Positions 42,301-56,700 of a stretch of DNA of 64,000 nucleotides are shown one piece after another (position 1 is the first letter of the stretch; each line of letters starts with the position of its first letter). The notes beneath the pieces are model-generated. The model had not been told where the DNA came from. It did no database searches and was given only the letters and a program-made list of their open reading frames with translations. The translations under genes were made by a program, and so were the position numbers. This DNA is from Siphonodentalium dalli (lineage: Eukaryota > Mollusca > Scaphopoda > Gadilida > Siphonodentaliidae): positions 262,179,863-262,243,862 of the forward strand of contig CP136064.1 of assembly GCA_032622095.1 (NCBI GenBank), written 5' to 3'.

Positions 42301-45300
42301 TTAAGAAGGTTCGTGTGTACTCATTTGTCAGATAACAAAACAGTCGTCACCCTTGTTTTCGTGAGACACGGGGGTTTGTCGCCGCTCTCGACCTGGAATG
42401 TCACACTCGGACCTGGCGGCCCTCGGTGACATTGCAGGTCTCGAGCGGGCGACAAATCCCCGTGTCTCACTCAATCGCGGGCGACAACTGTATATTGTTA
42501 CCATTCTCCCTATTTTCCACCCTTCTGATTGGCCCATTTCCTGTCACGTGCCGGGCGACAAATCACACTGTCGCCCGCTGAGACGGGAGACATTGCTTTT
42601 GTCGCCCCCCCCTGATGTTAAAATGCAAGAATATCTCCAAACACACACTGCAGTAATTCATCTAGTTCACATCACTATAATGTACTAAAAATCATAGATC
42701 TTATATACCCCACGGATTCGCAAAACACACCAGTTGTGGTGTTTGCTAATTTGCATATATTTAGTGAACACTAATATTCGAACTTTTAAGTTGATACTTT
42801 TATCGGACAAGCGTTATTATGTACTTTTCACATCGAAACATCTCGGTGATTCAATATGTTCATGTCGACATTATGGTGCAAGATTGAAAGAGTGGATCCC
42901 TTCAGGTTGGTTGGTTATAAATGTTTGCTGGTAGACAACGTAATGCATACGTTTGTCGCGAATGAATGGTACTGTACGTTTATCCATGGTATCAGACCTC
43001 TCCGCGATGTTTGCAATGTGATCATAGAAGTATTTTGGGAGCACTGACACATATGAATGTACATTAATGAAATCGACAACTTCCCAATAGCTTTCGGGGA
43101 AGACCGTTATGAAATGAACATCGCGTGTAAATTCCGCGCGCAAGGCGACATTGATATTCCACATTGCAGAAGGCGATAACATACCTATATGGCTTATTGG
43201 TTTACATTGTATTGACCGATATTGACGATTTAACCACCAAAATGATCGTAAATAAACGCTGATCATCAAATAGAGAGTTCTAGAGACGTACATCCGATAT
43301 AGAATTTCCGTCTGCTTTTTTCTAACAGACTGTCTATACCGCCGATAATTATGAACATGACTGTCTATACCCCCGATAATAATGAACATGAATGTCTATA
43401 CCCCCACAATAATGAACATGACTGTCTTTACCCCCGATAGTAATGAACATGACTGTATATACCCCCGATAATAATGAACATGACTGTCTACACCCCCGAT
43501 AATAATGAACATAACTGGCTATACCACCGATAATAATGAACATGACTGGCTATACCCCCGACAATAATGAACATGATTGTCTATACCCCCGATAATAATG
43601 AACATGACTGTCTATAGCCCCGATAATAATGAACATGACTGTCTATACCCCCGATAATAATGAACATAACTGGCTTTACCCCCGATAATAATGAACATGA
43701 CTGGCTATACCCCCGATAATAATGAACATGACTGGCTATACATCCGATAACAATGAACATGATTGTCTATACCCCTGATAATAATGAACATGGCTGTCTA
43801 TACCCCCGATAATAATGAACATGGCTGTCTATACCCCCGATAATAATGAACATGACTGGCTGTACCCCCGATAATAATGAACATGACTGGCTATACCCCC
43901 GATAATAATGAACATGACTGGCTATACCTCCGATAATAATGAACATGATTGTCTATACCCCCGATAATAATGAACATGACTGTCTATACCACAGATAATA
44001 ATGAACATGGCTGTCTATACCCCCGATAATAATGAACATGACTGGCTATACCCCCGATAATAATGAACATGTCGGTCTATAGCCCCCGATAATAATGAAC
44101 ATGACTGTATATACCCCCGATAATAATGAACATGTCGGTCTATAACCCCGATAATAATGAACATGACTGTCTATACCCCCGATAATAATGAACATGACTG
44201 GCTATACCCCTGATAATAATGAACATGACTGTCTATACCCCCGATAAAATAATGAACATGACTGTCTATACCCCCGATAATAATGAACATGACTGTCTAT
44301 ACCCCCGATAATAATGAACATGACTGTCTATACCCCCGATAATAATGAGCATGACTGTCTATACCCCGATAATAATGAACATGACTGTCTATACCCCGAT
44401 AATAATGAGCATGACTGTCTATACCCCGATAATAATGAACATGACTGTCTATACCCCCGATAATAATGAACATGACTGTCTATACCCCGATAATAATGAG
44501 CATGCGGGCAGTGTTGCACTTGAATGAGTACAAATTAAAGGAACAAATGGCCTACTTTTAAACATTCTAGTATGAACTTTAGACCACAATATTACAAACC
44601 GTATACGTGGGTTAACCACATACCAACAACTCAGTGTTAAGTCTATGTGAATCATACCAAACATGTTAAGAGCCTCGCTCACTTGAGCAATCGAGCTATA
44701 CAATCGGGCTTTAGTGAGCAATCGAGCTATAGCGAGTCCGATTTCTGAAGTCTGTGGGGTGATTTTGCTGAGTAGAGCAGTCGGACACGCGAGCAATCGG
44801 ACTCGCATATAAAACATGTTTGATATTTTGCCGACTCACGAGGCCGAGTGCTCAAGTGTGCGGGGTACGCGGTTCAGATTGCTCAGCAAAACACAATGTA
44901 AATGTGTGTCTCTATACAATCAGTGTGTGTGAAAAAAAAATTCTCGTTCAAATGGTGATGTCTGTTCAACTCAATCTGGAATAAACCAAGATTATATCAT
45001 TAGGTTCGGAATGTGACTGATATTTAGGCCACTATTTTGAATATCTGTATTTTTATTGAAAATAAACCTGGCACTGTGGGTGGGTACGGGGGGGGGGGGG
45101 GGGGGTGGGGTAACTTTCTAAGTTTCTGGTGATAATAAGTCTGGAATCAACTAAAGTAGTAGAGTGCTGAGCCGAATTACCCACGTATGCGGGGGCCTTT
45201 ACGCAAGGGACAGTGACCAATTGTTGTATAGTAACCAATAAGTGGTAACTGGATGTCTGACCAGGTAAAACATCATATAGGGTTAGCGAAAATTACACCT

Positions 45301-47183
45301 AGCATCCCGGGATGACAGTAAACAGTCATATAACAAGAACACCATAGTCAGAAATGGTAACGCGCTCAAGATAATATATTATATACCCATGATTGTAATT
45401 ATAGAATATAAAATATATTGGTTTCACGAATGACCAACTCATAGAATTAATCGCCTTGCGCTTCTTGACATCCGAATAACAATTGAAATTAAAATTGAAA
45501 TTCCCAACTACACCTTTTATCGGACTCGGCCTCCGGATCGCAGTTCGACTTTTAATCCGTCAAAAAATTCCTATTCAATAAATAAAACGCCCATGCGCCC
45601 ACTGTAATTAAGAAACAACGAAACATTATACACGCGGAGCGCGGAATGAAATTCTCGCTGACGGCTCGAATGCTTTTTGATATGTAAAATTAGGATAAGC
45701 TGAAAGACAAATGGCCTGAAACCAATTAGTCATATAACATTTTATCACAAAGTGAATTTGGACCAAATGTATGATTGACAAAAGAAAGAAGAAGGAATCT
45801 GCAAAGCATATGGAAATAGATGGGGGGGGGGTGGGTAATGGAACAGTGACCCAATGTTGTGCACGTACCAGATTCCTCGTTCATTTGTCATAAATTTAGG
45901 GTGGAGAGCAGTGGCCCGGAGCGGTTTTACAAAATTTGGAAACTAATTTCGGTCGTACTCACCAAAATTTCACAATTAATAAATCCCAAAAGTTAAAATT
46001 TAATTTATAAATGATATCACCAGAGAAGGAAAAGAGATAAAGCCAATACAATCATCAGTTGCAAGTTGGTAACCCGTTCCATACTAAACGCATGAACACC
46101 AACATATCGACGTTTACTTGCAAGGTTTAGTGACAAATTGTTGACATATTGTTTAGTCCTACTGAGCGCGATACTCACGCGATTCAATTCATTGACCCCC
46201 ATTCATTTTGTGATGTGTTTTCTAATTAAGACAAAATAATGTTATCAAAGTTTAGAGCCTACTCACATGTGACTTAGCAGAATTCCCCGTTGCTTGGTAT
46301 TCTGTTCAGTATAGTCAGTAAAATATATCTAGTTGCTCAGTGTCTATACACGCAGTGATATATACGAGCATGCTGTATGGTATTCTCACAGGACGCAAAC
46401 TGTTGTATGCGGATTTAAATACTAAGATGTAAATACTATAACATTTTCGCTCACATACATACGAAACATGTATATACTTGTACACATATCTCTCCTTCAA
46501 GGAGGCAATAAACATCTCTATCCAGTTCTGTGTTATATGATTGTATAATCATGTTTGTCTTATCACCGATATATATTTATGTTGGAATAATAAAATAATT
46601 ACAGCCTCTTATGGCAAAAGTTTCACCAAATTTTCAAGCATGGTACCCTAAATGTTTATATAATTGTAGAGTGCCGTATTTGCAGCAATATGCGCGGCAG
46701 CACTTTGTTACTTTTATTCGATTGGGAGAATCACTGTTGAGCGAACCAGTAACCCCGGCGACATGCCGCTCCCACCGGCGCCGATGAATATGTGTCCTGG
46801 AAGGGTTGATGTCGTGGTCAGTAATATGACAACTTCGGCGTTCACGACGATGGAAAACACATTATATAACCTTACGACAGAATCGACGATCGTCGTCGCA
46901 CGGTAAGTATACTATTGGGATGATGATCTTGATGATCATGATGATGTTGATGATGAACATCATGCTAATGATGATATTGGTGTTGATGTTGATGGAAGTG
47001 GCGAGACGATGATGATGATGATGATGATGATGGACGATGATGACGATGATGGTGATGATGATGGACGATGATGAGGATGAGGATGACGATGATGATGATG
47101 GACGATGATGACGATGAGGATGACCATGCTGATGATGATTATTATGATGGTGATGTTGGCGATGGTGATGATCATGATGATGG

Positions 47184-47223
<40 letters not shown>

Positions 47224-50200
47224 CGATGATGACGATGATGGTGATGATGATGATGATGATGACGATGGTGATGATGATGATGATGGACGATGATGACGAT
47301 GAGGATGACGATGATGATGATGATGATGATGGACGATGATGACGATGAGGATGACCATGCTGATGATGATTATTATGATGGTGATGTTGATGATGATGAT
47401 GATGGTGATGATGGTGATGATGATGATGATGATGGTGATGTTGGCGATGATGATGATGATGATGATGATGATGGACGATGATGATGATGATGATGGACGA
47501 TGATGATGATGATGATGATGATGGACGATGATGATGATGATGGACGATGATGATGATGGACGATGATGATGATGATGATGATGGACGATGATGACGATGA
47601 GGATGACCATGCTGATGATGATTATTATGATGGTGATGTTGGCGATGGTGATGATGATGATGATGATGGTGATGATGATGGTGATGATGATGATGATGGT
47701 GATGATGGTGATGAAGGATATAATGATAATGATGACGAAATCGATGATGATAACGTCGATGATGATATATATACGCCGGTGACCTTACATCATTATTATA
47801 TGCAAATAGTGTAAACATGTATTTGAACTCTAACACGTGTTAACTCACGATTGAGTTCATTAAAACATAACATCTATGATGTGCTTATTTGGGACATCAT
47901 GTTTATTTAAACATATGAATCACCAGGCTAGCTATACTACCGTGTGTCCATCTGTATATGGGAACTTTGCAGCTCTCTATCTCAGTCATCATAAGTCGTA
48001 TAAGAAGCCTGCAAATAGTGGGTCTGTCATTTGCAGAATGAGGTCCACAGAGGGTGAATTTAGTCAATCTATCCCTATACCTCGATTATGCATTTTATCT
48101 TCTGCAATTTAGGGGATATAGAAACTTCCCAGAAGGGAAAAAGTTATTAAAAAACAATGTTCATTTGAGACTATTGATGATTCCCAGAAGATGAGGCCTA
48201 AGCAGAATTAGGTCCCCAGAGGGCGAATTTGGTGATGCTAGCCCTCTGGGGACCTCATTCTGCAAATGACAGACACACTCAGATTACTGGAGCCATCACT
48301 AAGGCCAGGCAAAGAAAGTGCAAATATGTTGCTGTATATCTGTGTGGTAACTCCTATGACCAAAAACAGCATGTTCTGAATATGATCCCAATGCATGTCT
48401 AGCATTTACAACCCCTTGTGATTCAATGCAGCTTGACAGGGTTGCTTGCTCTGAATTGTTTTCAACAAAAATGGCCAAAAGTGCATGTAATATTAAATCC
48501 TATATTTAGGTTGCGATTCTTGGTTTTTATAGCTCATTTGAACATAAACAATTATTGTATACGCAATTTTGATATTCAGACTTTATACTCTAAAATAACT
48601 TACCGAAGTTATAATTTTCCAGATCTTTTATGTTTTAGAGAAACTCTCTTTATTCATACCATATAAGGAACAAAACAAACAAGAACGTTCTTTATTGGTT
48701 CACGCTGAAGAAAACCGAGGGTCGATTTTACTCGACTATATGGCTAAGCCATTGCCATGCACATGTATATACCTCTCGTTTTATAGGTCTGGTTTAAATT
48801 CCTTTCTCTCCATTTCGATGTACTGGCTATCACCGATGGGAATTGTGTGTTGTGTCGTAATGGCTCACGTCTTCACGCTGTGCTTCAGTAAGTACTGTTG
48901 CATTACGGGAATCACGAGGTTTCTAGGATGGCGAGTACCACGCATTCAAAATGGCTGAGGCGAGTGCAACCGCACACAAGCATGATATATGAGGAACTGA
49001 CACGACACATAACATTTTGACTGTTGCGAGCATATGCTAGTTTATTTTAGAAACAAGTTGATACCTTATATATTCGGAAATTCTCAGTAGTTTTCTATAA
49101 CAATCTGACCAAAGTCTCCAGTCGTAGGTTCGTGGAATACACCAGTCCATATATCTAGGAGAATCCTTCGACTGACAACTTTTGTTAGAATGTTAGAGCA
49201 AACAACTATGTGTTTGGACACAAATGAGGCATCAGCTTGTTTGAAAAATAGTATAGAATATGCTCGTGTCTGCCAAAATACTATGTAATATATCATTATC
49301 CAAGTTTCTTTCCCTCATTTCTGATCGGTTCTGCAATTTTGAATTCGTGCTACTCACCAACTAAAAACCGCGTGATTTCCCACCGTGTTACTACAACTAT
49401 ATGCCTAGGTCTGAGGTTGTCAGGGGTCCCGGTGGCTCAATTGGTGAGTTGCATAACGCATTAGGTCAACACTAGCCGTCCATCAATGGCGATATTTGGT
49501 CGACGCAAAGGGGAGATACCTATATTCGTGTATCTTGATCTTTTTTCGTTTTCTTCAGGGAGGGCATCTATAAATAACGGTATGGTCATATACTCTGCAC
49601 GTACTCTAAGATATTGTTACCACACCATGCCAGTGTAAACAACAATACTATGTACAGGCCCTGGGGAAATTACATATATACCAATATAATACTATACAGA
49701 AAAAAGGTTCACGTCATATTTTTGGCATTAAAATATGTTAGTACACCCGGCGATAGGGCACTTTGACAGCAATTTCATTGGTCCATCCTTTTAGGAGGAT
49801 GCAATCCGGCCTGCAGCGCATATGCGTGCGTGTCCGGATGAATTAAATTTGCTGACTACTACCATCGATACTCCGACGAGTATTCTTTTAATACATGAGT
49901 GGTTGACGCAGTCACAGCGACCTTGATCAGATGTAATATTTGGTTCGATATTTGAACAGCAACACCAGTCGCTTATCAGACAGACCAAGCCACTATTATG
50001 GAAAACTGAATAGTCCACCGGCCGCACGACTGCGAAATCATCTCACTGTGTTGACAGTCAATACACGTCGGACACGCTAACCACTGAATTACATGATTAG
50101 TCATTCTCCTGGACAAAACATATTTATGATACCAAATTAGTGTGACACTGATTTTGAATAGTTTGTGTGAAATATGATTTTGGATTATCCCTCTTTTATC

Positions 50201-53200
50201 AAATCGACAAAACGGTAATGGTAATATACCACTATACTAGTGGAAACCACTATAGTAGTGAAAGGATGTGTCTGACCTGATTACAGTCTCCACATATCTT
50301 GGCTCATTCCAGAACGGGTTCGGAGCGAGGACAGTGATCCGCGCTACTCCATGGTTCTGTCGGACGCATTTTGTAGTTGTCTACCAGCCAGATTGGTCGA
50401 TCGGCTACGGTGTGGCTACCAACTGAACCCTTCGGTGAGTACACGTTATAGTCTAGGCACCACTCCCTCGTAAGGTGTGGCTACCAACTGAACCCTTCGG
50501 TGAGTACACGTTATAGTCTAGGCACCACTCCCTCACCGAATTTTTGGGACCACAATTTCCTTGAGGCTGAGCTATTCCCATTTAAGAATCCGGATGATGC
50601 CGAATAAAATTTCTTTCAGCCACCACATCATTTCCTATTCAATGTAGAAAACAATACGTTGACATAAAAAGACAAACCTGGTGTTCTTCAGTTTAGCCGA
50701 TGGTCACTCTATCATACCAACATTCATGGTTCGATAAATTCATGACGTCACGACGGCAAGCATCGAGACGCATCATGAAATTATTCATCGATTCAGTCAA
50801 TTGGTCTCCTTTCAACAACCGTATAATCAATTTTGCAAAACATATGGCCACAAGTTTGGAATCATTGGAAACTACAGCCAACTTCCCATCAAATTATTCA
50901 ACAAAAAGACGACCGTTAATATAGCACTCGAATGGCGTCCAAACACTTAAGTTGACTTAACCCTCTCCAATGTAGATATTTTGACAGGAACATTGATCGA
51001 GCATATACCGACCACAGGATTAAGACAAATCTCTCGAATAGAGATCTCCCCGAATCTCCAAGCAGACAATGACATAACATAATACAATAGCGGCCATGAA
51101 ATGGCTGTTATAATGGGCGCAAAAATGACTGCAACTCCAAGCAATTGCACGCCGAAAGCAACGTATATATTGGATAACCACATAGAAGTGAAAATACGTA
51201 TTTGTGACCCACCATATCAAATTCAGTCGTAAGTCGGGATTTTTTTTTACCCTGTGCCAATGCATTCTCTTATATATGCGAGTCGACCATAGGTCGCCTC
51301 GCATATATAAGAGAATGCATTGGCCTAACAATTTTTTACAATTTTAATAATTTTGTCTTGTATTTTTTAACAATTTTATAATTTCACCAATACAGAGCCC
51401 CAGACAAACATGAGCAGACGACACTCTTATATATGCTTCTATATATGTGTGGGGCTCCATGCAGGGTAATGGATGTTTTTTATTTTATGTCCTAAAAATT
51501 GTAAGTAACATTTATTTAAAAAAAATGATAAAAAATTGTTAGGCCAATGCATTCTCTTATATATGCGAGGCGACCTATGGTCGACTCGCATATATAAGAG
51601 AATGCATTGGCACAGGGTAAAGAAAATCCCGACTTACGACTGGATTTGATATGGCGGGTCACATATGGTAATATACCAGTATAATATTAAAGTTTGTTTA
51701 AAGGTACACAGATCATTAAAACAGATCCGTCTGAAGGATGTATCGGCCACTGCAACGTCAAAACCAAAGACTTCAATAATAGGGTTTTCTTCTTAGAAAC
51801 ATTCAACAGTCGGGCCAAAAATTATAATTTCGGGGATGCACCATACGAAGTAAAACATTTCCCCACAAAATGCGTGGTAATTTCATTCGGCGTGACGAAT
51901 AATGAATGAAGGTAACACAGAAACCGAATTACATACACTTGCGGTATAATTACTAGTTATATTTCCGGAATTTTCAACAGTCTCCGTGACCATATGTCGC
52001 AATGACTATCATACCGTAAAGAAACACCCATCTTCAATAGATTGGCACCCCGTCTCACCATATCAAAGAGATGGCACATTGGACACTTTATGTAAGTCTA
52101 AGTTTCATGCTGCTACCGAACGGTTTCTTAGTAGACAATTTTGTTCAAATTACTCCAGTCGGCACTTTACAACTGGAATATACTACCAAGGAATATATTA
52201 ATTTTCAGTATCCTATTGTTCGAAATTATCTTACCTATACAACACATGTACTTGTGCTAAATGTCAGGTGATCAGCGTTATGGCGGTTATTTCAGCGTCG
52301 ACCATTAACTCAATGTTGTTATCTATGGTTTTGTGTGCAGCAGATATGCATAACATTATGGAGAGGGGGTATACTCGTGGTGCGGTTGCAGAAAACGTAT
52401 AGTACGTTTCACGTATATGTGGCCTTGGTGAAAATTACCAAATACAATTTCCAGGAATAAAGAGTATGTGCCACAGGTATGTTGATTAAGTTTAGGATTT
52501 ATTGAAGATAGTCTATGGTACCCCTTTGTGGTTTGTTAAATTACCTGCGTAGCACCATGCAATCTTGTTGTAAAGGCGAAATATTCGTGTTTCATCACTT
52601 GATCGGAGGCAACTATGACTATTTTTTTGAAACACGGACAATAGGATCTAAATATTGGCCCAGTATTCTATGGATACAACATACTGTTCTATACAAGTCA
52701 ATATTTAAAGGTTTGATGTTGTAGATATCAAAATAAATGATGATCGATTACACTCGTGAAACTGCATTGTGTACACATAGTTCTGCTTCTAGAAAATGTC
52801 ACATTATAGTACATCCCTATTAAATCCCATTTAAGTGTTTAACTTCATATATATCATACGATTAAAGATAAATCTGCGTTATTTTCCCCGTTTCTTGGCA
52901 CCCAAAATCCAGATTTAACGGTTGTATGAGACCCAGCTCTCTCGTTAACTTCTTTTGAGAGAATTCGTATATGTCTGATCACAGGTCTATCTTAAACTCT
53001 GCAATCATTTTTCCTCCCATAATTCGAACGTATGTTCACTCTTATTCGGCTAACTATTCAATGCTGCACAAAATGTAAATTTCGTTTCGTTTTTTGTCCA
53101 TTTTGGCGGCCATTTTTGGACACTCGTTCTACATATATAGTTTAGGACTAAGCATTATTTCAATTTATTACGAATTTGGCATTATATTAATAATATATAT

Positions 53201-53733
53201 ATTATTTATATCAAGTGGTGTACCTATCGTAGATATTCTGAATTTTCCGATATCAACTGCCATTTTGGACGCCATGTTGAATTCTGAATTTTTCCACAAA
53301 GCTGATTTTAGCTGATTTTGTGTATATTGTTGTGCAAACAAGACCGCACATTTGAGACCAAAAAAGCGGCTTTGTTACAAATGTCTTCCGATTGGACGCT
53401 GCTCTTTTGAACGAATTTGCATATATTATTCTTCACGCAAATCGCATTTTCTGATGTGTTCGGCAAATTTTATGTGCATTTAGTGTAAAGAAATAACAAT
53501 ATATACGCAGATATGTCTTAATCGCGCGGTCGCTATATGCCCAGTCAATGATCCTGTCAACATGTCTACATTGGGGAGGGTTACATTTTTGGACGCCGTT
53601 CGAGTACAATGTTACCTATCCTGTCTCTTGTTGAATCATTGAATGGGAAATTAGCCATAGTTTCCAATGATACATAACTTGTGGCCATATCCGGGAATCG
53701 AATCCGGCTTATTCTCGACTAATAAAATGGGAC

Positions 53734-53784
<51 letters not shown>

Positions 53785-56700
53785 GGAGAGAGAGACATAC
53801 AGACAGTTTGAGTGAGAGACAGAGAGCGACTTGCTCGCGTTCCATCTTGGTTGTTGTCACATTGCCACTACATCAGATGTTTAAATATCCATGTTATGTC
53901 GAGATCTCGAGATAATTATCTCGAGATAATAATTATGTCGAGATCTCGAGATAATTATGTCGAGATCTCGAGATAATAATTATGTCGAGATCTCGAGATA
54001 ATATATGTATTGAGTATGTCGCAAATCAGTCACCGTATATTGGGTACATAAAACAATAGTAGTAAAACGAGTTGTTGAGTAAGATCTTAGTTGAGTAGAA
54101 CTATTTTATTGATAGAAGATATGAATTGATAAGAACTGTGGAGACAGCTGTTAAAATGTCACTTTTTTGTGTTATGATAAACTAAGTTTTATTAGATGAG
54201 CATGTTATATATATACTTTACATATAAAATATTTATGTTTTGTTTTTTTAACCCTTTACCCAACAGGAGGGCCCTGTGCCAATGCATTCTCTTATATATG
54301 CGAGTCGACCATAGGTCGCCTCGCATATATAAGAGAATGCATTGGCTTAACACATTAAAAATTATAAAATTGTTAAAGAATGTAAGAAAAAATGGTAAAA
54401 AGTGTTTAAAAAAGATTTTTTTTAGGCCAATGCATTCTCTTATATATGCGAGGCGACCTATGGTCGACTCGCATATATAAGAGAATGCATTGGCACAGGG
54501 CATAACTGTAACTATCACAATGTGGTCAAGGAGCCGGTTCCAATGATATCCATATTTGTATGGTTCTATTGAGACAGACCGAAGATATTTTAGGCTGTTG
54601 AAGCTTTATTTGGCCGGTTTTGGCCGGTTTGTTGGGTAAAGGGTTAATGTTTGATAAAATTTTGTCTTTTTTTTGTAAGACTACCATTTTTATAAGACTA
54701 ACCTATTAATAGGACATAGAATGTCCCTGATAATGAATGTTCATTTCGAACATTGCTCCATTAAATATTGACTGCATCGTGTATCGTTAAGATATGATAG
54801 ATAATATACATTTTATTTAAAATTCTGAGGTACAAACGCAAGTTCTGAAGAGCTTTTGACCGACTAAAATGATTCGAATTCAACAGCTCCCATGTTGCGG
54901 TTACACCACCCGAAGATCCATATGACGTTTGTTTACGAACGGACGACGAATGTGACCTATATATGGTCTGCTGACAAATGTAGTCATTAAAAAGTGAAAC
55001 CCAAGATGGCTACCGGCGGCCATGTTTTTCATTGAAGATCGTTCAAAATCAAGAGCTCACATCCAGAGGTGATCCAATTTCTCCAATAAATATTGGCTGC
55101 AGGGTGTGACGGTAGATTCAAATGTAACATCCAAGATGGCCACTGATGGCTATGCATTTAAATTTTCGGAAAATATTGACAGCTCACAGAGGATGTAGAG
55201 GTCCATATGCTGTTTAGGATTAATCGGATGCAAAAGTTGGCTGTGTGGCTTGCCGAATGAATTAGTCATGTAAAGAGTAATATCCAAGATAGCTGCCGGC
55301 GGCCATGTTTTTGGATTGAAAATCGTTCGATTTCAATATCACCCATATATAGACGACCATAAACGGGTCTGTTAAAACATGTATTCATTAAATGTGGGCT
55401 GCAGGGTGGGCCGTGGATTCAAATATGAAATTCAAAATGGCTGCTGGCGGCCATGTTTTTTTAAACAACGGAAAGAAAAGATTATTCTCCCATCTAGAGG
55501 TCACCTCGAAGATCCATATGAAGTTTGGTGATGATCGGATGAGGTATGTCGACTGGCTCAAACTTGACTTGAGCAAAACGCAAATAGGGTGCCGACTTTT
55601 TGTAAGCATTGAAAAATGAAGAGCGTTCCTTGTTACACTTTCCCGATATGGTAAAATAGAGAGCGTTTGTCTCACCTATGCGAAACAACTGGAAAATGTC
55701 CATGACTCCTGTAAGTTTTTGAGAGTATATATACGGGCTATTTATCTGTGATTCCTATATCCATTGACCCACACCATTGTCCCTATTTATCTGTTTTCCT
55801 ATATCCATCGACCCATATCATCCCCACTATTACCAAAATAAGTAAACATTGTTCTTTGTGATCAAATGAGCTATATCCGTTTAACAGTGTCCTTGTCATG
55901 CATGGAATCAGCCAATCGGAATTCGCCGTTATTGCCACAATTGGACATCTTCATGGTTCGAAACATTGGCATTGAATCATCAGCGACAATGGACACATAT
56001 CGCACATTGAACTGCTACTGATAACATTCACGAATAGCTGATATTATTATTCTTAAATTTTTCTGATTGTCCAAAAATCGTTTCGCAGAATTGACGACTA
56101 TGGAATCCTATTAGGGCCACTTCCTAATGGCGCTTTCGGCGCGCGCCGAAAGCGACAAAAAGTGCACCATTAGTAACGCGTCGAAAGCGCCGAAAGCGAC
56201 AAAATATGCGCCGTACGGCGCACTATTTGTCGCTTTCGGCGCACTTTTTGTCACTTTCGGCGCACAAAATGTGCGATATTAACGCATGTTTCGGCGCGCC
56301 GAAAGAGACAAAATGTGCGCCGTAACGGCGCACATTTTGTCGCTTTCGGCGCATAACTAATGGCGCACTTTTTGTCGCGCTCGGCGCTTTCGGCGCACTT
56401 TTTGTCGCTTTCGGCGCTTTCTGCGCGTTACTAATGGCGCACTTTTTGTCGCTTTCGGCGCGCGCCGAAAGCGCCATTAGGAAGTGGCCCAAATAGGATT
56501 CCATTGACGACCATACGAGTCCGTTTGTGAGAAAATTTAAGGACACATGTCCGACACCATCTCAGAGTCAACTCACACGTTGAGCACCAGATATATGACC
56601 CCGAACACATTACTATATGATGTATTTGTGACCATTGTTGAAAACCCAAAACGATGATCGTAACTACGGGTGTGGAAAAACGACAACTGATAGAAAGAAC

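Noticed and set aside
43329-44506. CRISPR-like regular array
   Set aside because: Units are contiguous 31-bp repeats without unique spacers, in a eukaryotic intron.
46862-47836. 324-codon His/Ser-rich open frame on minus strand and Asp-rich frames on plus
   Set aside because: They are translations of the GAT microsatellite. The first codons also overlap exon 11 in antisense.
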